Shown here piece by piece: positions 1 to 8,919 of a DNA stretch of 37,539 nt (positions are counted from its first letter, which is position 1; each line of letters starts with the position of its first letter). Below the pieces are notes generated by a model. That model had not been told where the DNA came from. It searched no databases and saw only the letters and a program-made list of their open reading frames with translations. The stretch spans positions 1 to 37,539 of the forward strand of contig SVRD01000016.1 in NCBI GenBank assembly GCA_015064955.1, written 5' to 3'. Position numbers and translations under genes: made by a program. The DNA comes from Oscillospiraceae bacterium. Lineage in GTDB: Bacteria; Bacillota; Clostridia; Oscillospirales; CAG-382.

Positions 1-71
1 GGTTATGTAAGAGTTCGAATTCATACGCAAGAACGGCATAGTTATCTTTTTTGTAGCCCCTAGACAAAAGG

Positions 72-100
72 AAAAGAGCCCTTGCGGCTCTTTTTCTTTT
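72..100. terminator. Intrinsic terminator, probably bidirectional
   Basis: A 9-bp stem (AAAAGAGCC / GGCTCTTTT) with a 5-nt loop is followed by a T-rich run on the plus strand and a shorter one on the minus strand. It could end putP transcripts coming from the right and any plus-strand gene ending at the left edge. Bases 1-71 hold no gene I can support. Confidence 0.7.
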
Positions 101-157
101 GGATTTCAAAGATGGAGGGAATCGAAGTACAATAATAAAAATAAATCCAAACCCGAA

Positions 158-236
158 AGGTTTTGAAAAGAGAGCGCGAGAGAGAAGCTTTTTCAAAAGC
201 GTCTCTCTCGCAAAACATAACCTCGCAAAACATAAC
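158..236. repeat. Hairpin repeat element, divergent copy, plus a 15-bp tandem duplication
   Basis: A long hairpin lies just downstream of putP: arms GCGAGAGAGA (176-185) and TCTCTCTCGC (202-211) enclose a second stem GCTTTT / AAAAGC. The preceding TTTTGAAAAGAGAGCGCGAGAG resembles the flank of the three palindromic elements at 27.05, 27.38 and 30.48 kb, so I read it as a divergent family member. The 15-bp unit CTCGCAAAACATAAC is duplicated head to tail at 207-221 and 222-236. Confidence 0.6.
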
Positions 237-245
237 AATAAAAAT

Positions 246-1742
246 CTACTCCGCGTCCTTTGCGGTAGCCTCGTCGAAGATAGCGGTGACCTTGTCGGAC
301 GGGGCCTTGTCGAGCAGTGTTACGACAACAGCGGCGAGCATACCTGCGGCGAATCCGGGGATAAGCTCATAGATGCCGGTGCTCGAGGAAAGGAAGACGA
401 GCCAGAGCACGTCGGTCAACGCGCCGACGATAACGCCAGCGAGCGCACCCTTGTAGGTAAATCTGCGCCAGAAGAGCGAAAGGATAACGACCGGACCGAA
501 CGCCGAGCCGAAGCCCGCCCAAGCGTTTTCGACAAGGTTCATTATCGCCTGAGCGCCCTCCGCCTTGCTGCTCGCGATGAAATATGCGATAACCGCGACA
601 ATGAGAACTATGCCTCTGCCGACCCAAAGAGTTTCCTTGTCGGAAGCGTTTTTGCGGAGTATCGGCTTGTAGATATCCGAGGTAAAGGACGAGGAAGCGA
701 CCAAAAGCTGACTGTCCGCGGTAGACATTGATGCCGCGATAACGGCAGAAAGAAGAATACCCGCGATAAAGCCGGGGAAAAGATCACGCGCGAGCTCGAT
801 GAATACCATACTCTGACGGTCTGCGGTGAGGAGCTCCTCGCCGATGAGCACTCTGCCCATAACCGCAAGAATAATAACCGCAACGAGTGCGAGCACTACC
901 CAGATGATCGCGATAGTGGCAGATCTTTTAACCATTTTCGGCTTTTCGATCGACATAAAGCGAACGAGAATATGAGGCATACCGAAATAGCCCAAGCCCC
1001 AGGCGAGACCGCTCGCGATCTCTGCGGGAGGCGCGGAGAAAAGGTCGCCGACAAAGCTGTATGCAGTGCCGTCCTTTGCCGAATGAACGACGTTTTCGAG
1101 CGCCGAATAGTCGAGATCCTTGGTGAGCGCGATAATTATCGGAACCGCGAGGATCGCGATGATCATAAGCATACCTTGGAAAAGGTCGGTCCAGCAGACC
1201 GCTCTGTAACCGCCGAGGAAGGTATAAACAATAAGAATAAGCGCGAAGATAAGCATCGCGGTTTCGGGCTTGATATCAAAAAGCGCGGTGAATACGTTTG
1301 TGCCGGCAACGAACGCCGATGCAACGTAAAGGGTGAAGCAAACGAGGAAAACGACGGCACAAACCACCTGCAACGCCTTGCTTTGAGTCGCAAAACGGTT
1401 GGAAAGGTACTGCGGAAGCGTTATCGAATCGTTCGCCGCCTGAGAAAAACGGCGGAGACGCTTTGCAATAAGTATCCAGTTGAGCGCGGTGCCGAGCGCG
1501 AGACCGATACCGATCCACGCCTGACCGAGACCGAAGGCAAGAATACTGCCGGGCAAGCCCATAAGCAGCCAAGCCGACATATCGCTCGCTTGGGCGCTGA
1601 GCGCCGTTACCCACGGACCCATCTTTCTGCCGCCGAGAAAATAATCCTTATCGGTCTTGTTCTTTGACTTGATGAAAAAGAACACTCCGACAGAAAGCAT
1701 TGCTATAAAATACACAACAAGTGCGAGAACCTCTGAATTCAA
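246..1742 (-). CDS. putP: Sodium/proline symporter PutP (SSS family)
   Basis: Na+-coupled solute uptake across the cytoplasmic membrane, most likely proline. The 498-aa product has the SSS-family size and many hydrophobic segments. The family landmarks are visible: the N-terminal ALSAQASDMSAWLLMGLPG stretch (first Na+/substrate-binding helix) and a STADSQLLVASSSF stretch (residues about 340-353) matching the second Na+-site helix. The start codon is TTG: a GAGAGGGA ribosome site lies 7-8 bases upstream and a sigma-A promoter precedes it. The gene is monocistronic, with murA upstream on the same strand but separated by a terminator. The substrate could be another small solute (SSS members vary), but the PutP-like similarity runs over the full length. 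Confidence 0.93.
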   Translation of the reverse strand: MNSEVLALVVYFIAMLSVGVFFFIKSKNKTDKDYFLGGRKMGPWVTALSAQASDMSAWLLMGLPGSILAFGLGQAWIGIGLALGTALNWILIAKRLRRFSQAANDSITLPQYLSNRFATQSKALQVVCAVVFLVCFTLYVASAFVAGTNVFTALFDIKPETAMLIFALILIVYTFLGGYRAVCWTDLFQGMLMIIAILAVPIIIALTKDLDYSALENVVHSAKDGTAYSFVGDLFSAPPAEIASGLAWGLGYFGMPHILVRFMSIEKPKMVKRSATIAIIWVVLALVAVIILAVMGRVLIGEELLTADRQSMVFIELARDLFPGFIAGILLSAVIAASMSTADSQLLVASSSFTSDIYKPILRKNASDKETLWVGRGIVLIVAVIAYFIASSKAEGAQAIMNLVENAWAGFGSAFGPVVILSLFWRRFTYKGALAGVIVGALTDVLWLVFLSSSTGIYELIPGFAAGMLAAVVVTLLDKAPSDKVTAIFDEATAKDAE

Positions 1743-1787
1743 GTTGAATTCCCTCTCTTTCGATAAAATTTTTACTGTTCCTTTGCT

Positions 1788-1816
1788 AATATACCATACT
1801 TTTCGCGGAATCGCAA
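1788..1816 (-). promoter_or_regulatory. Sigma-A promoter of putP
   Basis: On the minus strand the -35 box TTGCGA (1816-1811) is separated by exactly 17 bases from the -10 box TATATT (1793-1788). This gives a leader of about 40 nt before the putP ribosome site and TTG start. Confidence 0.7.
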
Positions 1817-1818
1817 TA

Positions 1819-1848
1819 GCGTTTTATCAATTTAATCAAATAAAACGC
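1819..1848. promoter_or_regulatory. Perfect 9-bp inverted repeat upstream of the putP promoter
   Basis: GCGTTTTAT and ATAAAACGC are spaced by 12 bases and lie just upstream of the putP -35 box, between it and the murA terminator. The position suits an activator or repressor site. No cognate regulator is visible, so its role is inferred. Confidence 0.35.
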
Positions 1849-1855
1849 TGAAATA

Positions 1856-1893
1856 TAACAAAAACCGTGCGGAAGAAAAGACTTTCGCACGGC
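1856..1893 (-). terminator. Intrinsic terminator of murA
   Basis: Read on the minus strand, CCGTGCG pairs with CGCACGG (1892-1886 with 1871-1865) and is followed by TTTTTGTT. It lies 15 bases after the murA stop codon. Confidence 0.8.
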
Positions 1894-1907
1894 TTGGCTT
1901 TTATATC

Positions 1908-3170
1908 TTATATGTTTTCGCTCACACGCTTTATATCCGCGCCGACCGAGCGGAGCTTGCCGACCATATCCTCATATCCGCGCTCGATATGGTAAATATC
2001 GTCGATAACAGTCGTTCCGTTTGCCGAAAGTGCGGCTATGACCATCGCCGCGCCTGCGCGCAGGTCGACCGCGCGAACGTTTGCGGGGTGGAAATTGTCG
2101 ATGCCCTCGATGTTCGCATCTCTGCCGGTTACGGTGATCTTTGCGCCCATACGGACGAGCTCGTCGGTATATTTAAAGCGAGAATCCATAACGCTTTCGG
2201 TGATCTTGCTGTGTCCCTCGGCAAGACAGAGGAGAACGCAGAACTGCGGGTTCATATCTGTCGGGAAGCCGGGGTAGAAATCGGTCTTGACACGTGCTTT
2301 TTTGAGATTGCCGTCGGAACGGACGCGAACGTAGTCGTCGCCCTCCTCGACCTCGACACCCATTTCGACAAGCTTTCGGGTAGTCGCTTCGAGGTGACGG
2401 GGAATTACGTTGTTTATAGTAAGGTCGCCCTTTGTTGCGGCGGCGGCGATCATATAGGTTCCCGCCTCGATCATATCGGGAATTATCGCATAGGTACCGC
2501 CATAGAGCTTATCGACACCGCGGATCTTTATTACCTCGGTACCTGCGCCCGAGATATTTGCGCCGCAGGAGTTCAAAAAGTTCGCAAGGTCGACTATATG
2601 CGGCTCACGTGCGGCATTGTCGATAACTGTCATACCGTCTGCGGTGGCGGCGGCAAGCATAATGTTCGCAGTCGCGCCGACAGAGGCAACGTCCATATAT
2701 ATTGATGCGCCGACAAGTCGGTTTTCGCTGTAACAGCTAATGCCCGAGGTGCAGTTTACCGTCGCGCCGAGTGCTTCAAATCCCTTGACGTGCTGGTCGA
2801 TAGGACGCGCGCCGAGATTACAGCCGCCGGGGAGCGAGGTGAACGATCTGCCGAATCTGCCCAATTCCGCGCCGAGAACGTAGTAAGAGCCGCGCATATT
2901 ACGGGCAAGGTCGAGCGGAACGCTGTTACTGCGGACCGTGCGGGTATCAATGCTGTATGTAAATTTATCGAGCTGCTTTACCTCTGCGCCCATACGTCTG
3001 ACGATTTCGAGCGCTGTTTTTATATCGCTTACGTCGGGAAGATTTTCGAGAACGCAGATATCATTTACAAGAATTGTGGCAAAAATAATAGGGAGAGCGG
3101 CGTTTTTCATACCGCCGATGGTAACAGTACCGACAAGAGGTCTGCCTCCCGAAACACAAAGCTTATCCAT
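1908..3170 (-). CDS. murA: UDP-N-acetylglucosamine 1-carboxyvinyltransferase MurA
   Basis: Transfers enolpyruvate from PEP to UDP-GlcNAc, the first committed step of peptidoglycan synthesis, in the cytosol. With the start chosen here the protein has 420 residues, the usual MurA length. Lys22 in GGMKNAALP, the catalytic Cys117 in PGGCNLGARP (the fosfomycin target in the family) and the following Arg122 are all present. An in-frame ATG 45 bases further upstream is rejected: it sits at the predicted transcription start, while the chosen ATG has an AAGGGTG ribosome site 7-8 bases before it. The gene is divergent from rnjA and ends in its own terminator. Confidence 0.95.
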   Translation of the reverse strand: MDKLCVSGGRPLVGTVTIGGMKNAALPIIFATILVNDICVLENLPDVSDIKTALEIVRRMGAEVKQLDKFTYSIDTRTVRSNSVPLDLARNMRGSYYVLGAELGRFGRSFTSLPGGCNLGARPIDQHVKGFEALGATVNCTSGISCYSENRLVGASIYMDVASVGATANIMLAAATADGMTVIDNAAREPHIVDLANFLNSCGANISGAGTEVIKIRGVDKLYGGTYAIIPDMIEAGTYMIAAAATKGDLTINNVIPRHLEATTRKLVEMGVEVEEGDDYVRVRSDGNLKKARVKTDFYPGFPTDMNPQFCVLLCLAEGHSKITESVMDSRFKYTDELVRMGAKITVTGRDANIEGIDNFHPANVRAVDLRAGAAMVIAALSANGTTVIDDIYHIERGYEDMVGKLRSVGADIKRVSENI

Positions 3171-3220
3171 ATCAATAAACACCCTTACGTTGTTTTTATT
3201 TGCATACATATACATTGTTT

Positions 3221-3249
3221 ATGATATCATCAACATATAAAAAAGTCAA
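3221..3249 (-). promoter_or_regulatory. Sigma-A promoter of murA
   Basis: -35 TTGACT (3249-3244), 17-base spacer, -10 TATCAT (3226-3221) on the minus strand. Transcription would begin near 3214, which rules out the more upstream murA start codon. Confidence 0.75.
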
Positions 3250-3285
3250 GTGCCGCATATTACAGTTTATGTATTATTTATTTTC

Positions 3286-3314
3286 TTGACAAATATTTCT
3301 ATGTGTTATAATAT
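3286..3314 (+). promoter_or_regulatory. Sigma-A promoter of rnjA
   Basis: -35 TTGACA at 3286-3291 and, after 17 bases, TAATAT at 3309-3314; an overlapping TATAAT at 3307-3312 would give a 15-base spacer. The leader of about 60 nt includes a small GC-rich hairpin (CTTCC...GGAAG, about 3330-3350) before the AAAGG ribosome site of rnjA. Confidence 0.65.
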
Positions 3315-3379
3315 ATAATATAATGTATTTGCTTCCACCCGCGGCGGAAGGACCGCCCTATTTATAGAAAGGATATTTT

Positions 3380-5056
3380 ATGTCTAAATCAAAAAAACCG
3401 AAGGTGAAGATAATTTTCCTCGGCGGTGTCGACGGAATCGGAATGAACTGCACCGCCTTTGAATACGAAAACGACATTATCGTAGTCGATTGCGGCGTTT
3501 CGTTCCCCGAGGACGATATGCTCGGTGTCGATCTCGTTATCCCCGATTTCACCTATCTCGAAAACAACGCAGAAAAGGTGCGCGGACTGCTTATCACCCA
3601 CGGCCACGAGGACCATATCGGCGCAGTGCCGCACTTTCTTTTGAAATTCCCGACAGTTCCCGTGTTTGCCGCAAGGCTGACACTCGGCATACTCGAGGGC
3701 AAGCTTTCCGAGCACGGAATCCGCAACGCAAAGCTTCACGAGGTGCACGCGGGCGACAATATAAAGCTCGGCTGCTTCTCGACCGAGTTTATCAACGTTA
3801 ACCATTCTATGCCCGATGCCTGCGCGATGTGCATCTCCACCCCCTGCGGAAGAATACTCCACACCGGCGACTTCAAGGTTGACTATACCCCCGTCGGCGA
3901 AAAGATGATCGACCTTCCCAGAATCGCAGAGCTCGGCAGAAAGGGGATCCGTCTGCTTCTTTGCGACAGCACCAACGCAGAGCGCCCCGGCTATACCCCG
4001 AGTGAAAGCTCGCTTGCCGAAAGCTTCGACCGAATATTCAACAACGAAACGAGAAGAGTTGTTATCGCAACCTTCTCCTCCAACGTTCACCGTGTACAGC
4101 AGATAATCAACGCATCGGCAAAATACGGCAGAAGCGTTGCAATAAGCGGCAGAAGTATGCAAAACTTTGTAAACGCCGCGGTCAAGCTCGGATATCTCGA
4201 TATGCCCGAAGGCATTATGATCGACCTCAACGACGTGAAAAAGCTCCCGCCCGAGCGCGTCACACTCGTCACGACCGGCAGTCAGGGTGAGCCGATGAGC
4301 GCACTCTACCGTATGGCGTTCGGCGAGCACAACCAGATAAGTCTGGGCTTTAACGACCTTGTCGTGCTTTCATCCTCGGCAATTCCCGGCAACGAAAAGC
4401 TTATCACAAAGATCATCAACGAGCTTTACAAGCGCGGAACCGACGTTATCACATACAGCAATTACGACGTGCACGTTTCGGGGCACGCCTGCCGAGAGGA
4501 ATTGAAGCTTATCCACGCGCTCACCGCGCCCGAATTCTTTATTCCCGTCCACGGCGAATATAAGCACCTTGTCGCACATGCAGACCTCGCTCACGAAATG
4601 GGTATGCACGAAAGCCACATATTCCTACCCGAGATCGGCAGAGTTTTCGAGATGTCGAACCGAAGCATCAAGCCCGCAAATATTGTCCAGGCAGGTCCCG
4701 TTATGGTAGACGGAAGCGGATTGGGCGGTATAAGCGGAGTTGTCCTGCGCGACAGAAAACGGCTTTCCGAGGACGGTGTTATCATCGTTTCGGCAGGTAT
4801 CGACACCGAGGCGATGTGCATTTCGGTCGATCCCGAGGTAATATCGCGCGGGTTTATCTACGAAAAGGAAAACGAGGAGCTTTTGAGCAGAATAACCGAA
4901 TGTGCCCGTCAATCGCTGATCCGCAGTCTTGCAAAGGGTATCGACGATATCGAGATACTCCGCACCCGTCTGCGCGATGAGGTCGGCGAATATGCACGCA
5001 AGCGCACAAAGCTCCGCCCGATGATAGTCACGATTCTTTTTGAAATCCGGCTGTAA
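3380..5056 (+). CDS. rnjA: Ribonuclease J
   Basis: Metallo-beta-lactamase/beta-CASP ribonuclease of RNA processing and decay in the cytosol. The 558-aa length is close to that of B. subtilis RNase J1. The zinc motif HGHEDH is at residues 74-79, followed by NHSMPDA and HTGDFKVD with further metal ligands, the beta-CASP region (roughly residues 200-360), a late HVSGH motif, and the C-terminal domain. The ATG is preceded by AAAGGATATTTT, a good ribosome site. A strong bidirectional terminator follows at once, so the gene is monocistronic. Only one RNase J gene is in the window, so J1 versus J2 cannot be decided. Confidence 0.95.
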   Translation: MSKSKKPKVKIIFLGGVDGIGMNCTAFEYENDIIVVDCGVSFPEDDMLGVDLVIPDFTYLENNAEKVRGLLITHGHEDHIGAVPHFLLKFPTVPVFAARLTLGILEGKLSEHGIRNAKLHEVHAGDNIKLGCFSTEFINVNHSMPDACAMCISTPCGRILHTGDFKVDYTPVGEKMIDLPRIAELGRKGIRLLLCDSTNAERPGYTPSESSLAESFDRIFNNETRRVVIATFSSNVHRVQQIINASAKYGRSVAISGRSMQNFVNAAVKLGYLDMPEGIMIDLNDVKKLPPERVTLVTTGSQGEPMSALYRMAFGEHNQISLGFNDLVVLSSSAIPGNEKLITKIINELYKRGTDVITYSNYDVHVSGHACREELKLIHALTAPEFFIPVHGEYKHLVAHADLAHEMGMHESHIFLPEIGRVFEMSNRSIKPANIVQAGPVMVDGSGLGGISGVVLRDRKRLSEDGVIIVSAGIDTEAMCISVDPEVISRGFIYEKENEELLSRITECARQSLIRSLAKGIDDIEILRTRLRDEVGEYARKRTKLRPMIVTILFEIRL

Positions 5057-5059
5057 TAA

Positions 5060-5104
5060 AAATCGAGCTTCAACTTTGATTTGAAGCTCGATTTCTTTTT
5101 TATT
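5060..5104. terminator. Bidirectional terminator between rnjA and the GLUG gene
   Basis: A perfect 14-bp stem (AAATCGAGCTTCAA / TTGAAGCTCGATTT) with a 7-nt loop is followed by a T-run on the plus strand and preceded by an A-run that serves the minus strand. It serves two convergent genes and overlaps the last codons of the GLUG gene. Confidence 0.88.
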
Positions 5105-6581
5105 TATTGCCGCGCTTGCCGAAAAACACAGCCAAGCCGATTATCAGCGCCGCGCTCACGCCGAGAATTATCCAAAGCAGTGCGCCCGATCCCTTTTCGG
5201 TTTCCTCCTCGGGTACGGGAGGAGGAGCGATCTCCTCGATCGGAGCATCGGGAAGCTCGGTATCGTAATGCTTCGCCGCGTAGTCCTCATCAAATTTCAC
5301 AAGCGTGATAAGCTCGGGGTAGTTGTAATCTATCTTGCCGTCGCCCGTCCAGATATTATAATCAAAGCCGGCAAAGGCATCGCGCTGCTTCATCGTTTCA
5401 TAATCGTATCTGCGGGTATGCTCGGTGTCGCTTTCGGTGTTTCCGACACCGAAAAGCTCTTTTCCGTTTTTATCAGCAGCCGCTCCTGCGAGATAGTAGC
5501 AATATCTCAGCTCGGAATCGCCCTTTCCGCCGATTATCGCGCCGACGTATTCCCCGCCCGACGCGGTTCCGACAGAATAGCAGTATTTCACCGAGCCGTC
5601 GAAAGCGCTGCCGACGATTCCGCCGACGTAGCTGTTGCCGATAATATTTGCGGTGTTGAAGCAGTTGTCTACGCTTCCGCCGATATATCCCGCAATACCG
5701 CCGATATGGCTTTTTTCGTCCTTGGCGATAAGCTTGCCGTCGTTGCGGCAGTTGGAAACGGTGCCCTCTTGGTCAAAGCCGACGATTCCGCCGACGTTGT
5801 AAAACGCGGCGATATTGCCGGTATTCACACAGTGTGCAACATTTGTTCCGCCGTAGCTTGCGCCGATTATACCTCCGACGGTGTTTCCGCCGATTATCGA
5901 GCCGACGTTGCGGCAATACACGATATTGCTCGCCCGCTTTTCAAACGCTTCGTTTTTGCCGACGATACCGCCCGCAACGCTCGAATAAACAAATCCGAAA
6001 TTGATACATTTCGACACTCTGCCGCCGACGTTCAGGCCGACGATACCGCCCGCTTCCCCGTTTGCCTCGATATATGCATAGCTGATACAGTTTTCTATCT
6101 TTGCCTTTCGGCTTTCGCCGACGATTCCGCCGACTCTTTCATCGCCCGAAACAGTCGAATCGGTCAATACGAGATTATATATCTCGCCGTCCGCGATACA
6201 GCCGAAAAGACCCGAATTACTGCCCTTTTTGCTTATTTTCAGATTCGTAACTGTATGGCTTTTCCCCATAAAAGTGCCCTTGAATACGTTTTGGGAATTG
6301 CCGATAGGCGTCCATTCGATTTTGTCAAGGTCGATATCGCTGTGAAGCTCGATACGGCAGTCGGCGTAATCGTTGCCGCTGTTCACGCTCTCCGCGAAAT
6401 AGGCAAGCTGCTCCGCTGTCTTGATTATATAAGGATCTCTGCCCGTACCTTCGCCCGATTCAAAGCCCGAAGCAACCGTTCCGTCCCAAAGGTCGCCCTT
6501 TTCGGATTCCTCGGCGCGCACCGAAGATATCGGGAGAAGCAGTGCTAAAACCAAAACTACCGATAATAATGCTTTTTTCAT
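5100..6581 (-). CDS. Membrane-anchored GLUG-repeat surface protein
   Basis: A 493-aa exported protein. Residues 1-23 form a signal peptide (MKKALLSVVLVLALLLPISSVRA). The body has about eight repeats of 22-30 residues centred on GG-I-[VI]-G (VGGIVGES, AGGIVGLN, VGGIIGAS and so on), the pattern of GLUG repeats that fold as a beta-solenoid. A proline/glutamate linker and a single C-terminal transmembrane helix ending in FFGKRGNK follow; there is no LPXTG sorting signal. It likely acts outside the cell as an adhesin or ligand-binding stalk; its ligand is unknown. It starts 15 bases after the upstream gene's stop, with a GAGG ribosome site inside the gap, so the two are cotranscribed. Confidence 0.85.
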   Translation of the reverse strand: MKKALLSVVLVLALLLPISSVRAEESEKGDLWDGTVASGFESGEGTGRDPYIIKTAEQLAYFAESVNSGNDYADCRIELHSDIDLDKIEWTPIGNSQNVFKGTFMGKSHTVTNLKISKKGSNSGLFGCIADGEIYNLVLTDSTVSGDERVGGIVGESRKAKIENCISYAYIEANGEAGGIVGLNVGGRVSKCINFGFVYSSVAGGIVGKNEAFEKRASNIVYCRNVGSIIGGNTVGGIIGASYGGTNVAHCVNTGNIAAFYNVGGIVGFDQEGTVSNCRNDGKLIAKDEKSHIGGIAGYIGGSVDNCFNTANIIGNSYVGGIVGSAFDGSVKYCYSVGTASGGEYVGAIIGGKGDSELRYCYYLAGAAADKNGKELFGVGNTESDTEHTRRYDYETMKQRDAFAGFDYNIWTGDGKIDYNYPELITLVKFDEDYAAKHYDTELPDAPIEEIAPPPVPEEETEKGSGALLWIILGVSAALIIGLAVFFGKRGNK

Positions 6582-6596
6582 ATATACCTCGATTTT

Positions 6597-7574
6597 TTAT
6601 TTACAAAGCAAAGCCGAAACGACCGCGGATACGATATCTCTGCGAGGCTCGAAGACGAGCATTTCCTCACCCGAACGAACACAGGGCATCGAAAGCTCAA
6701 AGACCGTCGCTCCGTCCGAGCGGCTTTCGCACCGCAGCTCCCAAAGATTCGCGTCTGCCAAAAGCTTCAGCATATAAAGCCAGAAGGAAGCCTCGTTTTC
6801 GTGAACACGGCTGTTTTTAATATCCGCAAATCCACCGAAGCAATCGGATTCTCCGCCCGAATTGCGCGCTGACACCGTCAACGCCGTTTCCAAGCCGCGA
6901 TTATCAAGCGTTATCCCGATATCAGAGCCCGAAAGCCCAAAACAGACCGAGACGGCAAACGCGGCTATCATTATAAAATCGCATTCCGACCCGCGCACAA
7001 GAAGATCGTCCGAAATTATTTTCAGATCGACTTCCCCGTATCCCGCGGTATCAAGCTCGTTTCCGAGCGATTCGAGCGTTGTTGCGGCATTGAAGCAGGT
7101 TTGCTGCCTGCGCCCTTTTATGTCGAGCAGATCGAGAGCAACTCTTGCAAATTTATCGAACCGATTTCTATCGCTATTAAGCGCAAGCGGAACGGCGGGA
7201 ATATCATAACCCGACAGCAGCCCGTATTTTTCGGAGATGCTCTTTTGTATCTCGTCGAGCATCGGCAGAAAGACAGCAAGAAAGCAATCCTCACAGCGAA
7301 TCAGGGTGACCGATCCGTTCCCGTACGGCAGAAGTGTTGCCGAAAGGCTTTCGCCGGCCGGCATTTCGGAAATATATGCGGCACATTCTCCCGAAATACG
7401 ATTTGCAAGCAGGCTTCCGACGCGAAATTTCGGATATTTCCTCTCCGCTTCCCGATTTCTGAAAAGTATTTTCGTGCTTTCGTCAAGCAAAAGCGCGGGA
7501 TAGCCAAGCTGTATTATTTTTGTTTTCAGCCCACGGTATTCGAGCGATGACGCCGAGCTGATATTGATAAGCAC
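6597..7574 (-). CDS. PAS-like putative signalling protein, degenerate kinase-like C-terminus
   Basis: I cannot name this 325-aa cytosolic-looking protein. Residues about 20-110 look like a PAS sensor domain (GYPALLLDESTKILFRNREAE is typical of its first strands). The C-terminal half weakly resembles a histidine-kinase ATPase fold but lacks a clear H-box or N/G1/G2 boxes. A GTG start at 7574 is chosen because AAAGGGG lies 8 bases before it. The alternative TTG at 7607 has no ribosome site and coincides with the predicted transcription start. It is the first gene of an operon with the GLUG surface protein, suggesting a sensor or regulator linked to that protein; this is inference. Confidence 0.65.
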   Translation of the reverse strand: MLINISSASSLEYRGLKTKIIQLGYPALLLDESTKILFRNREAERKYPKFRVGSLLANRISGECAAYISEMPAGESLSATLLPYGNGSVTLIRCEDCFLAVFLPMLDEIQKSISEKYGLLSGYDIPAVPLALNSDRNRFDKFARVALDLLDIKGRRQQTCFNAATTLESLGNELDTAGYGEVDLKIISDDLLVRGSECDFIMIAAFAVSVCFGLSGSDIGITLDNRGLETALTVSARNSGGESDCFGGFADIKNSRVHENEASFWLYMLKLLADANLWELRCESRSDGATVFELSMPCVRSGEEMLVFEPRRDIVSAVVSALLCK

Positions 7575-7611
7575 AGGAATAACCCCTTTTGATTTTGTTG
7601 TGAACAATCAT

Positions 7612-7640
7612 ATTGTAAACCATATCTTGTATATTGTCAA
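7612..7640 (-). promoter_or_regulatory. Sigma-A promoter of the PAS-like/GLUG operon
   Basis: -35 TTGACA (7640-7635), 17-base spacer, -10 TACAAT (7617-7612). Transcription would start near 7605, supporting the GTG start at 7574. Confidence 0.8.
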
Positions 7641-7690
7641 ACATAATTGCTCTTTTTTACCAAATCGTAATGTTTTGTGCCACAAAGGTC

Positions 7691-7719
7691 TTGCAATTCC
7701 GAGGTTGATTTGCTATAAT
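7691..7719 (+). promoter_or_regulatory. Sigma-A promoter of the nagA operon
   Basis: -35 TTGCAA (7691-7696), 17-base spacer, -10 TATAAT (7714-7719). The leader is about 55 nt. A second TATAAT-like stretch at 7731-7736 has no clear -35 box. I see no obvious NagC- or NagR-type operator. Confidence 0.75.
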
Positions 7720-7779
7720 CGTATTTGTAATATAATGCAATTTTAATAAGCAAATTCACACAAAAGCAGGAGTATTGAA

Positions 7780-8919
7780 ATGAAGGCTATTATCAACGGC
7801 AAAATCATTTTGAAGGACCGCATCGTTGAAGGCAGTGCTTTGCTTTACAGCGATGTGATCGAAGGCATCGTTCCCGCAGATCAGATCCCCGAGGGCGCTG
7901 AAGTTATCGATGCAAAGGGCGGCTATGTCGCTCCCGGTCTTATCGATATTCATATTCACGGCTATCTCGGCAAGGACGTTTGCGACGGCGAAGAAGAAAG
8001 CATCCGCACCATTTCCAAGGGTCTGCTTGCAAACGGTGTTACCGGCTACCTCCCCACCACAATGACTGTCGATATGGCGGTTATCAAAAAAGCGCTTGAG
8101 GTTTGCCGCGCACTCAAGGAAGAAAGCAAGACTTGGGAAGGCTCGACCATCTTGGGCGTGCACGCAGAAGGTCCCTTTATCTCCGCCGCTAAAAAGGGCG
8201 CGCAGGATCCCAAATATATCCTCAAGCCCGATGCAAAATTTGTTAAGGAATATGCAGATATCATTCGTATAATCTCGCTCGCTCCCGAAGAAGACGACAA
8301 CTTCGAAGCAATCAAGGAGATCCGCCGCGACACCGACGTTATTTTGTCGATCGGCCACACCAGCGCAGATTACGACACCGCTATGAAATCCACCGAGGTC
8401 GGTATGCGTCACGTTACCCACCTCTTCAACGCGATGACTCCGCTTGCACACCGTGCACCCGGCGTTGTTACCGCCGCTATGAATTCCGACGTCAGCTGTG
8501 AGCTTATCGTTGACGCATTCCACGTCAACCCCGTTCTTTACGATATGCTCTTTAAGCTCAAGGGCAGAAAGCTCTGCTTCATCACCGACTGCTTGCCCGC
8601 AGGCGGTCTCCCCGAGGGCGAATATACTCTCGGCGGAAGCAAGATCATCTACCGCGGTATCGTTTGCAGACTTGAAGACGGCACCGTAGCAGGCTCTGTT
8701 CTCCATCTCAACAAGGGCGTTTGGAACGTTTACACCAACTCCTCGATTCCTCTTTGGGAATGTGTAAACGGCGCTTCTCTCAACCCGGCAACCACACTCG
8801 GCATCGATGACAAGAAGGGCTCTATCGAGGTCGGCAAGGATGCAGATATTATTATTACAGACAACGAATTCAACGTTGAAAAAACCATCATCGGAGGTAA
8901 TACCAGATATGAAGCTTAA
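7780..8919 (+). CDS. nagA: N-acetylglucosamine-6-phosphate deacetylase NagA
   Basis: Removes the acetyl group from GlcNAc-6-phosphate to give glucosamine-6-phosphate, in cytosolic amino-sugar catabolism and wall recycling. The 379-aa protein has the family's amidohydrolase landmarks: HIH at residues 58-60, Glu130 in HAEGPF, His193 in GHTSA, His214 in HVTHLFNAM, and the catalytic Asp270 in FITDCLPAGG. An AGGAG ribosome site lies 8 bases upstream. Its last 11 bases overlap the next gene, so translation is probably coupled. No nagB is in the window. Confidence 0.95.
   Translation: MKAIINGKIILKDRIVEGSALLYSDVIEGIVPADQIPEGAEVIDAKGGYVAPGLIDIHIHGYLGKDVCDGEEESIRTISKGLLANGVTGYLPTTMTVDMAVIKKALEVCRALKEESKTWEGSTILGVHAEGPFISAAKKGAQDPKYILKPDAKFVKEYADIIRIISLAPEEDDNFEAIKEIRRDTDVILSIGHTSADYDTAMKSTEVGMRHVTHLFNAMTPLAHRAPGVVTAAMNSDVSCELIVDAFHVNPVLYDMLFKLKGRKLCFITDCLPAGGLPEGEYTLGGSKIIYRGIVCRLEDGTVAGSVLHLNKGVWNVYTNSSIPLWECVNGASLNPATTLGIDDKKGSIEVGKDADIIITDNEFNVEKTIIGGNTRYEA

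Noticed and set aside
1-63. Open frame to the left edge (GYVRVRIHTQERHSYLFCSP, stop at 61-63) and a tRNA-like GAGTTCGAATTC
   Set aside because: Twenty codons match nothing I know, and no T-arm or acceptor stem can be formed around the TTCGAA sequence.
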